From the NCBI GenBank assembly GCA_029962745.1, contig CM057171.1, forward strand, positions 21,278,564 through 21,342,563: a DNA stretch of 64,000 nucleotides, written 5' to 3'. Below the pieces are notes generated by a model. It did no database searches and had not been told where the DNA came from. It saw only the letters and a program-made list of their open reading frames with translations. This DNA comes from Echinometra lucunter (taxonomy: Eukaryota; Echinodermata; Echinoidea; Camarodonta; Echinometridae). Of the stretch, positions 1 to 9,537 are shown in pieces (within the stretch, counting starts at the first letter, position 1; every line of letters begins with the position of its first letter). Made by a program: the position numbers and the translations under genes.

Positions 1-1161
1 GGCCGACTTTTTTGTACCTTATTATCCTTTATCAGGTGTCGCGGTTGAGTGGTTTAAGGCGCCTCGTTGCACTGGTGTAACAGGTGCATGCCTGTTATCA
101 GAGGGGAGGGGGGGGGGGGGGCAGAGCCAAATATTTCCCGGTAACTCCGTCTAGAATTAGTGGCGTAGCTAGGATTTCAGTTTAGGGGGGCGGTAGTGAG
201 CACGGGAAGCGCGCTCCCAAGGGGGGTGCGGGGGGGGGGGAGTGTCCCCCCGCGAGAAGCGCGGAAGCTCCGACGTTCCTTTGAATCGTTCCTTGTCTGC
301 TCCCGCTCATCTTAATACGTCCTCTGCCTGTTATCGGGGGGGGGGGGGGGGTTCAGAGCCAAAAATGTCCCGCTAACTTAGTCCAGAATAAGTGGCTTTG
401 CTAGGATTTCATTTTAGGGGGCTGTAGTGAGCACGCGAAACACTTGCGAAACACTTAATATTGAGCGCGCGAAAGGCGCTCCCTATAAGGGGAGTTTTCC
501 CCCTCCCCCGCGAAGCACGGAAGCTCCGACGTTTTTTTTTTTTTTTTTTTTTTTTTTGGGGGGGGGGGGGAGGATGCAGGGAGGGGCGTTTATTTAGGAA
601 TCAATATGTTAACATAACTGGAAGAGAACAGAGAGGGAGAGAGAGAGGGGGGGGGGTGTCAAGAAGAACGATAGGAGAAATTGAAAGTAAAGTGAGCTGT
701 GAGAAAAGTATAGAGGAAAAGAACTTGGAAGAGTATCCAATTTATTTGAGCGTGCTCTGTGTCTATCAGTGGGTGGGATGAGTGTGTGCGTTTATATGCA
801 AAATATGGTTGGAATATTTCTGAAAAAGAAAAGCTTGTAATTTGCAACAGCCCCCCTTTTTTATTTGCTTTATTACTTCGGATGCGGCACCTCTGTATTT
901 TGGTTCATCAGTTCATTAAGAATTATGTTCTAATTGTTGTAACATTTTTTGGTTTCACCTCGGTTGTGAAGATTTCTTCAGAGACTTTGGCATGATTTCG
1001 TTAGACAATGAAGTGAGAGACGGGATGGGGTGTCCGATTTCGTAGTATCCTGAAAAGCATTTTTGCAAACTATTCTAAGTCTAATAAGTTAATATTCAGG
1101 CAGGAGCTGAAATGTTATCTCAGAAAATTGATATTAAAAAAAGAATCAATTAATGAATAGC

Positions 1162-1200
1162 TGAATGAATGAATGAATGAATGAATGAATGAATGAATGC
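1162..1200. repeat. (GAAT)n microsatellite
   Basis: About nine GAAT tetranucleotides lie in a row inside the spacer of the snapback element. Confidence 0.9.
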
Positions 1201-1574
1201 ATGATGAATAAATAAATGACATCTATATTTATTAATTGATTACGTCCTCGTAGCAAAGGGGGCGGGGCAGTCGTCCCCCCCCCCCCTCCAAAAAAAACAA
1301 AAACGCCAACAAAAAAATAAGAAAGAAAGAAAACGAAGGGGGAAAACGTGAACGAGAAAAGAAAAAGGCATAGGAGAACGTAAGAAGAGCGGGAACAGAC
1401 AAGGAATAGTTCAAAAAATCGTCACAGCTTCCCCCCTCCCTGCATCCCCCCCCGGAGCGCGCTTTGCGCGCTCTGCAAGTGTTTCGACTACCGCCCCCTT
1501 GAATTAAATCCTAGCTTCGGCACTAATTTTAGACTTAGTTACCGGGAAATTTTTGGCTATCCCCCCCCCCCCCA

Positions 1575-2040
1575 TAACAGGCAGAAAACGTAAGAAGAGC
1601 GGGAACAGACAAGGAACGATTCAAAGAAACGTCAAAGCTTCCGCAATTCGAATTTTTTCTCTTCCCCCCCCCCGATAACAGGCAGAGGACGTAAGAAGAG
1701 CAGGAGCAGACAAGGAACGATTCAAAGAAACGTAGAAGCTTCCGCAATTCGATTTTTTTTATCTCCCCCCCCCCCCCCGATAACAGGCAGAGAACGTAAG
1801 AAGAGCAGGAGCAGACAAGGAACGATAAAAAAAAAAAAAAAACGGCGAAGCTTCCGCAATTCGATTTTTTTTCTCTTCCCCCCCCCCCCGATAACAGGCA
1901 GAGGACGTAAGAAGAGCAGGAGCAGACAAGGAACGATTCAAAGAAACGTAGAAGCTTCCGCAATTCGATTTTTTTTATCTCCCCCCCCCCCCCGATAACA
2001 GGCAGAGAACGAAAGACGAGCAGGAGCAGACAAGGAACAA
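1575..2040. repeat. Tandem repeat, about five units of 95-110 bp
   Basis: Each unit runs GATAACAGGCAGAG, then ACGTAAGAAGAGCAGGAGC, then AGACAAGGAACGATTCAAAG, an AAGCTTCCGCAATTCGA block, and a T-run plus a C-run. Units begin near 1575, 1674, 1780, 1890 and 1994. A single inverted unit sits at about 285-345 in the left arm of the enclosing snapback element. The C-runs vary in length from copy to copy. Confidence 0.8.
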
Positions 2041-2738
2041 TTCGAAGAAAATGTCGGAGCTTCCGCGCTTCTCACGGGGGACACTCCTCCTCCCTGCACC
2101 CCCCCCCCCCCTTGGGAGCGCGCTTCCCGCGCGCTTCAGTTTACCGCCCCCCTAAACTGAAATCCTAGCTACGCCACTAATTCTAGACGGAGTTACCGGG
2201 AAATATTTGGCTCTACCCCTCCCCCTCTGATAACAGGCACCTGTTACGCCGCTGCAACGAGGCGCCTTAAACCACTCGACCGCGGCACCTGATGAAGGAA
2301 AATAAAATACAAGAAATCGGTCTCGCGGGCCTTCGGTCAAGTAGGCGGACCCCGTATGGGTGCAAAATATCGCGACTTACGTGGGAAAGTACTTTAATTC
2401 CTTATTTTCAGTCCAGTCCCTCATTGAAATCTTCTTTTATCACAAGCCCCTTAATATTTGACTCCACTCTTTGGCTGAAATTCACAAAGGTGGTTTAAAT
2501 TTAGACCATTGTTTAGGCAAATTTCGTGGTATAATTCGCTAAGTGCGCTTGATTTAGCGCGTACACTTAGAAAGGTCCAATAATGACCGCGCCTGTGTGG
2601 CAAAGGGCGCTAATTTCGCCCTTGCTGCCACGGTTTTGACCACTGTTTATGTAGATTAATTTAAATAAAGCATGCGTAAATTTACGTAAACCGTGGCCTT
2701 TTGGGTTTATATTTTATTTAATTTCAAAAATCTGTCAG

Positions 2739-2908
2739 GAAAGTCGACTGGTATACTAAAGCCAAAGCAAGGAACAATGGGGACAAAATTATCCGGTAGG
2801 AACCAACGCTTTCCTACCAGTTTTAGACCAAGAGGATTTTCGGGACAGAGAGCCACGATGGTAACGAAGGACATCAAAACCCTAAACGTCATGATAGACG
2901 AAACAGAG
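2739..2908 (+). CDS. Gene A, putative stalk exon
   Basis: An open stretch runs between a possible acceptor (CTGTCAG) and a donor (CAGAG/GTAATG). It starts in phase 1 and ends in phase 0, exactly like the gene B exon at 34003-34166. The protein is basic and only weakly like its counterpart; both end with an NxTE or DETE motif before the donor, and the following introns share GTTGCCTTCT. The pyrimidine tract before the acceptor is poor, so the 5' boundary is uncertain. Confidence 0.45.
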
Positions 2909-5900
2909 GTAATGTTGCCTTCTCCAAAATAATGTTCATAGTGATAATAATTACAACAATAACAACATCAATAATAGTAGTAATACTAATTATAACAAAA
3001 AATTATAATTGTCATGAATTATTAACAATAATAACAACAACAGTAAGAAGAAAAAGAATAATAGGAATGAATGAATGAATGATAATGAAAATAATAATCA
3101 CAAGAGTGATGATAATGAAATTAATATTTATAAGGATGATGATGACTTTACTGATAATATGATGATAATAATAACTATGATATTGATAATAATATCTAAT
3201 ACCTAGGTGTTATACTCTGTGAAACATACATGTATAGCATATGTCGCAGAAATTTTAAACTTATATACATTATATTCACATGTATGAATATATTTTGAAT
3301 GGAATATTCAATAAGAAAATTATGGGGAAAATATATCACATTTTTTCTTCTTTTTGTATTGTTATGTTCTTGCTTGCTACATTTGTTCTTGCTTGGTGTT
3401 TTATTTCGTATGGAAACTACTAGCTTTTTGCTTCTTTTTACTTTCCCCCTTTTGTTTCTCAATATAAAAATACAATTTCTTTTAATTTCTTATCATATAG
3501 CTGTTTTACTTGAATCGGTAGGAGTAGCAATGATAACAAATTATGATGATAAAAATAACAATGATAGGTTGATAGGTAGATAGATAGATAGATAAATTGT
3601 TTATTGGATCGAACATCATAGCGATAAAGCGATGCATTCACATGTAACAGGATGCATCACACACAAGACGCTTTAGGGCGCCCTCATGTTACCTAGGCTT
3701 TCATCCGTCATACCATACCACACCACCACAGTAATTATGACCACTATCAATATCATTTTCACCAAAACTATGTCGCTCACGGGCTTCCGAAAGCCTACGT
3801 CAAACCTTCGAAAGTGATGACTGGCGCGTATAATCGCTGATATCGAAGGACCAACTAACCAACCATTGCAACTAGCCTTTTCCACATTAGAATATTGAAT
3901 AGAAGTTTCCTCTCCCTTTGCAGACGTCCTGGAAGACATCAAGTGCTCTACAGATTCAGCCGATCAGAAATGTAATAGGAGCTAAAAGACCTCTCAATAC
4001 GAAGGTATCAACCTGTAAAAACAGAACGACACCTTCCTCCCTTATTAAAGGTACGAAAAGTTGATATTGTATAACATGTACAATTTTCTAAATTATCACC
4101 CTAAAAGCTAAAAGTTTTTATGTTAAAAAATTCGCTGTTAATATGGGCCAGTCCAATATTTATTTTATTTTTGTTTTCATTTTTCCTTTAAATTCCGCCA
4201 AAACAACCGCTAAGTAAATAACAAAATAAAAATAAAGCCTTTGCTGCCAGCCGGTTTGTATTAATCACGGAATTACTGAGTGTTTTAAGTGAAGTTAAAA
4301 TATTTCAAGTAATCTAACGTACTTAAGAAACTGTTCCTTTTTTCACAATCAAGAAAAAAAAAGTACCTTTTAGTGAGTACTTTCGCCTCCAACTGGCGGC
4401 TTCTTCAGACTGCGTCGTAGATGGCGGTATGACGCTGGTCGTGAGAGAATGGTATCATATACTGCCGCACGCCTGTAAATAGCTCCAGTCATTTTCAGAG
4501 ATTCCTCCAACCCGTACCAAAGATGACATCATAGTTGAAAAAATATTCATATAAAATCAGAGATACATAGTTGAACACTGTGTTTCATATGTGCATAGAG
4601 AGGAATAATTATTGGTTTAGATCAGTCCCATGAGAGAGCAGCAGTTGGTCCCAGGTGGATTTTAAGGGGACTTTATTAGTGTGGTAAAAAAGCCTTACAA
4701 CTACTGGAGCTTTGACCAAGTTTTTATTAGTCTGAGATTCAGCCCCTCTACCGAGAAAAAAATGCCTAAAAACACCCCTTCATATTTTCAGCAATTAAAG
4801 AATAATGTATGAACTCTTAAAGACAAAAGTTTCAATGGTGTCATTATAAACACCTTTTTTTCATGAATTTATAAGATTCCATTTTTAATACAGGGGCCTA
4901 TGTGGAAATATTTACAGGCGTGCGACCATACATGTGAGAGAATATATTGGCCCGAGTCTCTGTTCATCATGGTGTTGGGAGTTTTTCTAATGTGTATCGC
5001 CTCCCTTATCCATCTTGATGGGCGATGATCTTCTCTTGCAAGAACACGGCTCTTGTCCCATAGGATGGAGTGATTATTGGTAGCAACATGATCTCCAATG
5101 GCTGATTTATGAATGATGTTGTCCGCAGATTGTTTTCTAGATCAATTGAAGGGGATTTGACTAATGTTTTTGACTTCCTCTTGTTGCTCATCTCTTCTTG
5201 TTCCGAATTGTCTACTTGTCTCCCCAGTGTATGTTGCTGCACAGTCTTTGCAGGGAATTTCATACACAACTCCTGTATCGTCAACTTTTCGTTTGTCTTT
5301 AGGGTGGACAAGCAGGCTTCTGATGGTTTTGTGGGGCTTAATAGCAGTAGCGACATCATACTCCTTGAAAACCCGTTGAAGAACTTCAGTTGTTCCTCTG
5401 ATGTAGGGGAGAACTACAAGTCCCTTTTTCCTTTGTGGATCTTTGTCTTGTTTTTTTTTTTTTTTTGATTTTGATTTGGCTGACATTTTTTGATTGACTT
5501 TCTTGAAACTCCAAGGGGGGTATCCGCACGTTTTAAGAGCCATGGTGACATGTTTAAGCTCTGTTTTAACATCATACTCCTCTGTCACAATGGACTTTTC
5601 AGGGTTGAACAAAGTATGGACAAACATTAGTCAAATCCCCTTCACTCGATCTAGAAAACAATCTGCGGACAACATCATTCATAAATCAGCCATTGGACAT
5701 GTTGGAGATCATGTTGCTACCAATAATCACTCCATCCAATGGGACAAGAGCCGTATTCTTGCCAGAAGAAGATCATCGCCCATCAAGATTGATAAGGTAG
5801 GCGATACACATCAGAAAAACTCTCAATTCCATGAACAGAGACTCGGGCCATTATATTCTCTCACATGTATATGATACCATTCTCTCACGATCAGCGTCAT

Positions 5901-6119
5901 ACCGCCATCTACGACGCAGTCTGAAGAAGCCGCCAGTTGGAGGCGAAAGTACTCACTAAAAGGTACAAATTTTTTCTTAATTGTGAAAAAAAAAAGAACA
6001 ATTTCTTATTAGATCACCAATCAGATGAATCTTATTCAGAATCTAATATAGTGTTAAAAAAAAAAAGTGTTACATTGCAGTCTGCTTTATCGCATCTCAG
6101 TCTTGAATGTCCTCTATCT

Positions 6120-6155
<36 letters not shown>

Positions 6156-8283
6156 TTCTTTTTTTGCTCAACGAAAAATGTTTATTGTAATCATGGTAAC
6201 AGACGGGATGTTAACAGCTCAGCTGTGGTAGTACAAAATGTTCTCGCAATCCACCTTCTTTTTTTGTGTGTGTATTTTTGTTTTTGAAAACAGAACTCCA
6301 TATCATAACATATTTACAATAACATCATATCAATAGATGGAAATATACAAACATGGTACAACACAAGACAATACAACACAAAACAACACAACACAAAGAC
6401 AATGCCTCATTTCAGTCAGTAAAGGCTCACCTTGACATGCAACAAAGTATAATGTGAGAAAAAAGATGGACTCATCAAGGTGAGGCTCCACTGAAATACA
6501 ACAATAGAATGACATAAATGACAATTAGCATACAATTTATTTAATACTATATAGGGGACCAAGATTCTACATGAAAAAGAGTGACCATTTCCTGTAGTGG
6601 GAGCTCAAATTACCTTTTTTCTCTGCTATTTTATATTCAATTTTTCTGTTTCTCGCAGATCTGGTGAATAACATAGCGAATATGGACGACGTACACACAG
6701 TATCTGTTAGCTTCACTCTCCCATTATTATTGTATTTTATCGCTATTGTATTCGCTCTGTGTCTTCGCTATACAGTCAGGTGGATTAGGGCGTTACGTCA
6801 AAAGAAGGTAAGGAAAGTGCAAAGAACTAATGGATTTCTTTATAAAGTCTGGTTGCTGTTTAAGGTGCGAAAATTATTATTTTAACAGTGATAATAATAA
6901 TATGATATTGAATAATAATAAAAATGAAAATAATAATGAAAGAAATAATAGTAGTAGTGGTAACAACAATAATATACTACTGCTACCAGTGAGAATTAAA
7001 ATAACAATGATGATAATCATAATAACGATGAATAATATTTCTCACAAAAGGATTGCATCGAGCAATATAACTTCGGAAAAAAAAAACATATGACAATAAT
7101 GTTCGTTCTTACTAATAGTAGGCCTAGTAAGATAATTTCACATTCTTACGTCATTCATAAACGAAGAGCTGTGTTTGAATGCTTGAAATAAAAAAAATAC
7201 ATGTTATTTCGATGTAATGATACCTAACAGAATTTGCAGAGATCCTTTATCTGCACTTGCTAAATGAGACAATATAATTATATGTATTTTATTATAGTCG
7301 ATAACAGTACCTACACACTAATAAAAAAAGGTGCAATTTGCTCCCTTCAAATGCAACACTGGGAGCTTCTTTGGGGTGCAACTTTGCAACCTAAGAAGCC
7401 TTTTGCACCTTTAAGGGTGCAGTTGGCTAAATTTTGCACCCTGAAGGGTGCAGAGTTGTACCCTGTAGGGAAGGTGCAAATTTGCACCCTTTTAGGGTTC
7501 AAACAAGAACAAAAAGGTGCTTTCTGCACCTTTTTCATGTAGGGTGCAAGATTGCACCAAAAAAGTGCTGCCAGTGTTGCATTTAGAGTGCAAACTTGTA
7601 CCTGTTTTTCTTAGTGTGTATGCTGGGTAATGAAAGAAATGAAGAGGAGCTGGGCCGTTGCATAAAACTTACTATAAAGAACTTTGCTATTTATAGTATC
7701 TCTTCATGGAATAATAATAATAATAATAATATGCAACATTTATATAGCGCTTAATACAAATGTTTCTAAGCGCTGCATATCATTACCCCGGCTTTAGCAC
7801 GGCTACCCTGATCAGGTGCTCGAGCATTCAAGGAATTTCTTCCTACCGGGTACCCATTTACTACACCTGGGTGAAGAGTGAAAAAATGTAGATAAACGTC
7901 TTGCCAAAGGACGCGAGTGCTGCGATGGGATTTGAACCCCGGACCCCGTGGTTCAAAGTCCGGAGACTTATCCACTGATCCACTGGATTTTGATTGGCTG
8001 TTGAGCAACATGCCATGCTCAACAGCCAATCAAAATCCAGTATTTCATGAAGAGTTACTATAATAGCAAAGTTACCATTGCAGTAAGTTTTATGCAACGG
8101 GCCCCTGGTCTTTATCGTAGCCATAGACTACAAATGCTTTGGATGATAATTCTGAAAAAAAAAAAACATTTGATAACGGATAATACATGCTGTTCTTACT
8201 CCATCATGATCACCCCTTTTGCTTTACAGATGGAACCTGACCTAATACGTCCCAAGAGGATGTATGAGTTAGTTAACTTCTGA
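2739..8283 (+). CDS. Gene A: 3' part of a kringle-type membrane protein gene (paralogue of the gene at 27300-37140)
   Basis: Four exons are recognised (2739-2908, 3924-4050, 6659-6807, 8230-8283), matching the last four exons of gene B in order, splice phase and, for the last two, in protein sequence. They encode an extracellular stalk, one transmembrane helix (LPLLLYFIAIVFALCLRY) and a short cytoplasmic tail ending YELVNF before a TGA. No signal peptide or kringle exon is seen upstream inside the window, because 1-2340 is repeat. The 5' half is therefore either beyond position 1 or lost. All joins keep the frame and no internal stop is seen. The introns carry a Penelope-like element, MITEs and a SINE. 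It may be a functional gene cut by the window edge or a decaying duplicate. Confidence 0.7.
2936..3150. repeat. AT-rich trinucleotide-type low-complexity DNA in a gene A intron
   Basis: The stretch consists of imperfect AAT, AAC and GAT triplets. Similar sequence fills 6888-7090 in the next intron. I see no gene in the rest of 2341-2738 or 3190-3900 beyond weak, unsupported reading frames. Confidence 0.7.
3924..4050 (+). CDS. Gene A, Ser/Thr-rich stalk exon
   Basis: Acceptor CTCCCTTTGCAG and donor AAAG/GTACG bound an open exon of 42 codons plus one base (phase 0 to 1), the same as the gene B exon at 34730-34859. Both end with the residues NRTTP and a final Lys before the donor; the upstream intron flank also matches (a CCACATTAGAAT block before the acceptor). 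Confidence 0.7.
4461..4926. mobile_element. MITE inserted in one arm of the Penelope-like element
   Basis: The insert is absent from the mirror arm at about 5868-5875. It has matching ends, GCACGCCTGTAAATA on the left and TATTTACAGGCGTGC on the right. A 4-bp duplication ATAC is the simplest reading of the junctions. No coding capacity is visible. Confidence 0.75.
5142..5627 (-). pseudogene. Penelope-like GIY-YIG endonuclease fragment
   Basis: The 161-residue reading frame begins with the C-terminal linker of the RT (LKTCGYPPWSF), then a lysine-rich segment, VVLPYIRGTTEVLQRVF, the KPHKTIRSLLVHPKDK block and the GIY-YIG core GVVYEIPCKDCAATYTGETS followed by a conserved GTR. These blocks are typical of Penelope/Poseidon-type elements. 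It stops early after SQIPFN: the opposite arm has TCACTCGATCT where this one has TCAATTGATCT, so a CGA arginine codon became TGA. The reading frame continues to resemble the endonuclease past the stop. The element lacks the RT core, so it is dead. Confidence 0.85.
5621..5874 (+). pseudogene. Inverted copy of the Penelope-like endonuclease C-terminus
   Basis: The frame ISQIPFTRSRKQSADNIIHK, then a conserved HVATNNHSIQWD and ILARRRSSPIK, matches the minus-strand arm at 5005-5175 with the arginine codon still intact. A short duplication (IGHVGDHVATNN) and a shifted ending are seen. It is only the terminal part of the protein. Confidence 0.8.
6120..6170. repeat. (TTTC)n pyrimidine microsatellite
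   Basis: About ten TTCTTTC-type repeats lie in the gene A intron downstream of the Penelope-like element; 6003-6658 holds nothing else I can name. Confidence 0.85.
6659..6807 (+). CDS. Gene A, transmembrane exon
   Basis: Acceptor TTTCTCGCAG and donor AAGAAG/GTAAGG bound a 149-base exon in phase 1 to 0. It encodes an NMDD motif, a 20-residue hydrophobic helix (PLLLYFIAIVFALCLRY) and the stop-transfer stretch RWIRALRQKK. The gene B exon at 36084-36232 has the same length and is about three-quarters identical in protein. Confidence 0.85.
7312..7620. mobile_element. MITE built of AAGGTGCAAATTTGCACCTT-like palindromes
   Basis: The ends are TACACACTAATAAAAA and its near reverse complement TTTTTCTTAGTGTGTA. 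The interior repeats GGTGCAA and TTGCACC in both orientations at least eight times. It lies in the last intron of gene A and has no coding capacity. Confidence 0.75.
7652..8104. mobile_element. Palindromic MITE carrying a nested SINE
   Basis: The left end (GGGCCGTTGCATAAAACTTA...) and the right end (...TAAGTTTTATGCAACGGGCCC reversed) are inverted copies over about 60 bp. A central hairpin of 24-bp arms at 7984-8007 and 8016-8039 (TGGATTTTGATTGGCTGTTG...) completes the palindrome. A SINE has split the left arm. It lies in the last intron of gene A. Confidence 0.85.
7711..7985 (-). mobile_element. tRNA-derived SINE
   Basis: On the minus strand it reads: an A-box-like region (CAGTGGATCAGTGGATAAGT), a B-box GGGGTTCAAATCCC, the body CCTTTGGCAAGACGTTTATC and ACCCAGGTG..., then AAGCGCTATATAAATGTTG and an (ATT)n tail. 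This arrangement is that of a tRNA-headed SINE with internal Pol III promoter boxes. Confidence 0.85.
8230..8283 (+). CDS. Gene A, terminal cytoplasmic-tail exon
   Basis: After acceptor TTTACAG the exon encodes MEPDLIRPKRMYELVNF and stops at TGA. It differs from the gene B terminal exon at only four of 17 codon positions. The YELV stretch fits the YxxPhi endocytic sorting pattern. Confidence 0.8.
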   Translation: MEPDLIRPKRMYELVNF

Positions 8284-8470
8284 CCTACACTGAAGATACG
8301 GACGAGTGGGAATGCAGAGGGGTGGGGCACATCCTGGCGATCCTCCTGTTTTGAAACCAGTGCTATAATGAGAGGAAGGAAAGCTGATGAATGTAGCTTT
8401 TAAAAACTCTGTACTATATATGTGCATGATGTGTATAAGTGTCTGTTTGTGGGGGGGGGGGGGGGGGCGG

Positions 8471-9240
8471 GTGTATATAGATGCAGCAATGGAAATGCAC
8501 ACCTGAAAAACCACCTGAGGTCGGGACATTTGAGGTCGGGACACCTCAAGTCGACAACGGGACATAGAAAATTCTTCAGCAAAATAGAGCCCGTACTACA
8601 TGTATACTGTATATGTGTCGGTGCGGGCGCGGAATATCGTACTTCATGGCAACCTCAAGTCGACATGCAGACCTGAAAAACCACCTGTGGTCGGCAAACT
8701 TGAGGTCGAGACACCTCAAGTCGACAACCATCCTCCGATTGATTTACCAACCCCCTTCGTGTTATCCACTGTACAAACTTTGAGTTGAAAAATGTTAAGG
8801 ACTGAAACAAAATTAATGTTAATGTTAACTATTCTAAATAAAAAATAACGAGGTGTGATGTGATACGGGCGACAGCTAGAGATGTTGAACAGATTGTTTT
8901 TTACAATAAAGTTCAATAACATGCAGGCCGGTATATCAGGCACCCATACGTACAGCTCGAAAATTTTCTAAGTAACGTTCTCGAATTGAGGTGTCTCGAC
9001 ATCAAGTGTCCCGACTTCAGGTGGTTTTTTTTTTTTCAGGTGTGCATGTCGCCTTGAGGTTGCCATGAAGTACGATAGTCCGCGCCCGCACCGACACGTA
9101 TACAGTATAGTACGGGCTCTATTTTGCTCAAAAATTTTTCTAAGTCCCGTTGTCGACTTGAGGTGTCTCGACCTCAAGTGTTCCGAACTCAGGTGGTTTT
9201 TCAGGTGTGCATTTCCATTGCTGCATATATATACATACAC
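8471..9240. repeat. Inverted repeat with ~260-bp arms
   Basis: The arms 8471-8734 and 8979-9240 are reverse complements and share GCAGCAATGGAAATGCACAC, CCTGAAAAACCACCTGAGG and CACCTCAAGTCGACAAC. Each arm itself contains the CCTGAAAAACCACCTG / ACTTGAGGTCGAGACACCTC block twice. The spacer 8735-8978 shows nothing recognisable. A (G)n tract of 18 bases precedes the left arm. I see no coding sequence. Confidence 0.85.
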
Positions 9241-9294
9241 GCATATTTATATGTGTATTATATACACGTATATTTGATGAAAATATATCTATAT

Positions 9295-9298
<4 letters not shown>

Positions 9299-9342
<44 letters not shown>
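9299..9342. repeat. (AT)n microsatellite
   Basis: Twenty-one or more AT dinucleotides lie directly before the outer direct repeat of the Penelope-like element. Confidence 0.95.
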
Positions 9343-9346
<4 letters not shown>

Positions 9347-9403
9347 TTGGTGAATGCTATCCTTATAGTTAAGAGTGCTCGATGTCCGTGATGAGGCAGA
9401 GCA

Positions 9404-9537
9404 TAAAATAAATAAATAATAAGTTACACAGTTGACGTGTGGTTCATCAGTACTTTATTGTATCGCTACTCAGAGTTTCACGCACCATGAGATGCGATCT
9501 TCAGGCAACTAATAAAGTGGCAATACCATTTGAACAA
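9404..9537 (-). repeat. Left (inverted) pseudo-LTR of the Penelope-like element
   Basis: It is the reverse complement of 11554-11680 over about 125 bases with few differences, from TTGTTCAAATGGTATTGCC to the AAATAAATAATAAG end. It contains the hammerhead-like motif on the minus strand. Confidence 0.85.
9452..9518 (-). ncRNA. Hammerhead ribozyme motif (left copy)
   Basis: Read on the minus strand: stem I 5' strand ACTTTATT-A-GTTGC, core CTGAAGA (consensus CUGANGA), stem II CGCATC-TCAT-GGTGCG flanked by a T/T pair, core GAAA, stem III ACT-CTG-AGT, cleavage-site A (GUA), and stem I 3' strand GCGAT-AC-AATAAAGT. All conserved core positions are present in the right order. Stem I has 5 bp, a small internal loop and 8 bp. 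The one atypical point is T/T where the first stem II pair is normally G-C. Such ribozymes are known in Penelope-like elements. Confidence 0.7.

Larger units (their letters stand above)
1..2340. repeat. Large snapback (inverted-repeat) element, left end may lie outside the window
   Basis: The first ~345 bases reappear as a diverged reverse complement at about 1990-2340. The arms share TTTAAGGCGCCTCGTTGCA, a GTGGCGTAGCTAGGATTTC block and a GATAACAGGCAGAG block beside poly-C/G runs. The block GTGGCGTAGCTAGG resembles hAT-type termini, which is an inference. A partly duplicated copy of the left arm continues to about 530. No transposase is visible. The short reading frames inside are low complexity (poly-F, poly-G) and I do not call them genes. 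Confidence 0.75.
4331..6002 (-). mobile_element. 5'-truncated Penelope-like element with an inverted 3' end
   Basis: The minus strand from about 5627 to 4331 carries a fragment of the end of the RT, a GIY-YIG endonuclease and a 3' terminal region. The plus strand from 5621 to 6002 repeats the last part of the endonuclease and the same terminal region, so the two 3' ends face away from each other. Terminal arms share CGCCATCTACGACGCAGTC and GGAGGCGAAAGTACTCACT. A small transposon is inserted in the left arm only. Inverted terminal repeats joined to a partial coding region are known for Penelope-like elements; the assignment rests on the GIY-YIG domain type. Confidence 0.8.

Noticed and set aside
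461..781. Reading frame with poly-F and poly-G
   Set aside because: It spans T and G homopolymers inside a repeat and has no family resemblance.
1535..1963. 142-residue minus-strand frame with FLVCSCSSYVLCLLSGGG repeats
   Set aside because: The peptide repeat is only the translation of the DNA tandem repeat.
2460..2520. Possible Harbinger end (ATTCACAAAGGTGGTTTAA) near 2471
   Set aside because: It matches part of the 12236 element end, but no matching right end or duplication was found, so I left it out.
7766..8124. Two minus-strand 87-residue frames
   Set aside because: They lie in a SINE and its flanking MITE.
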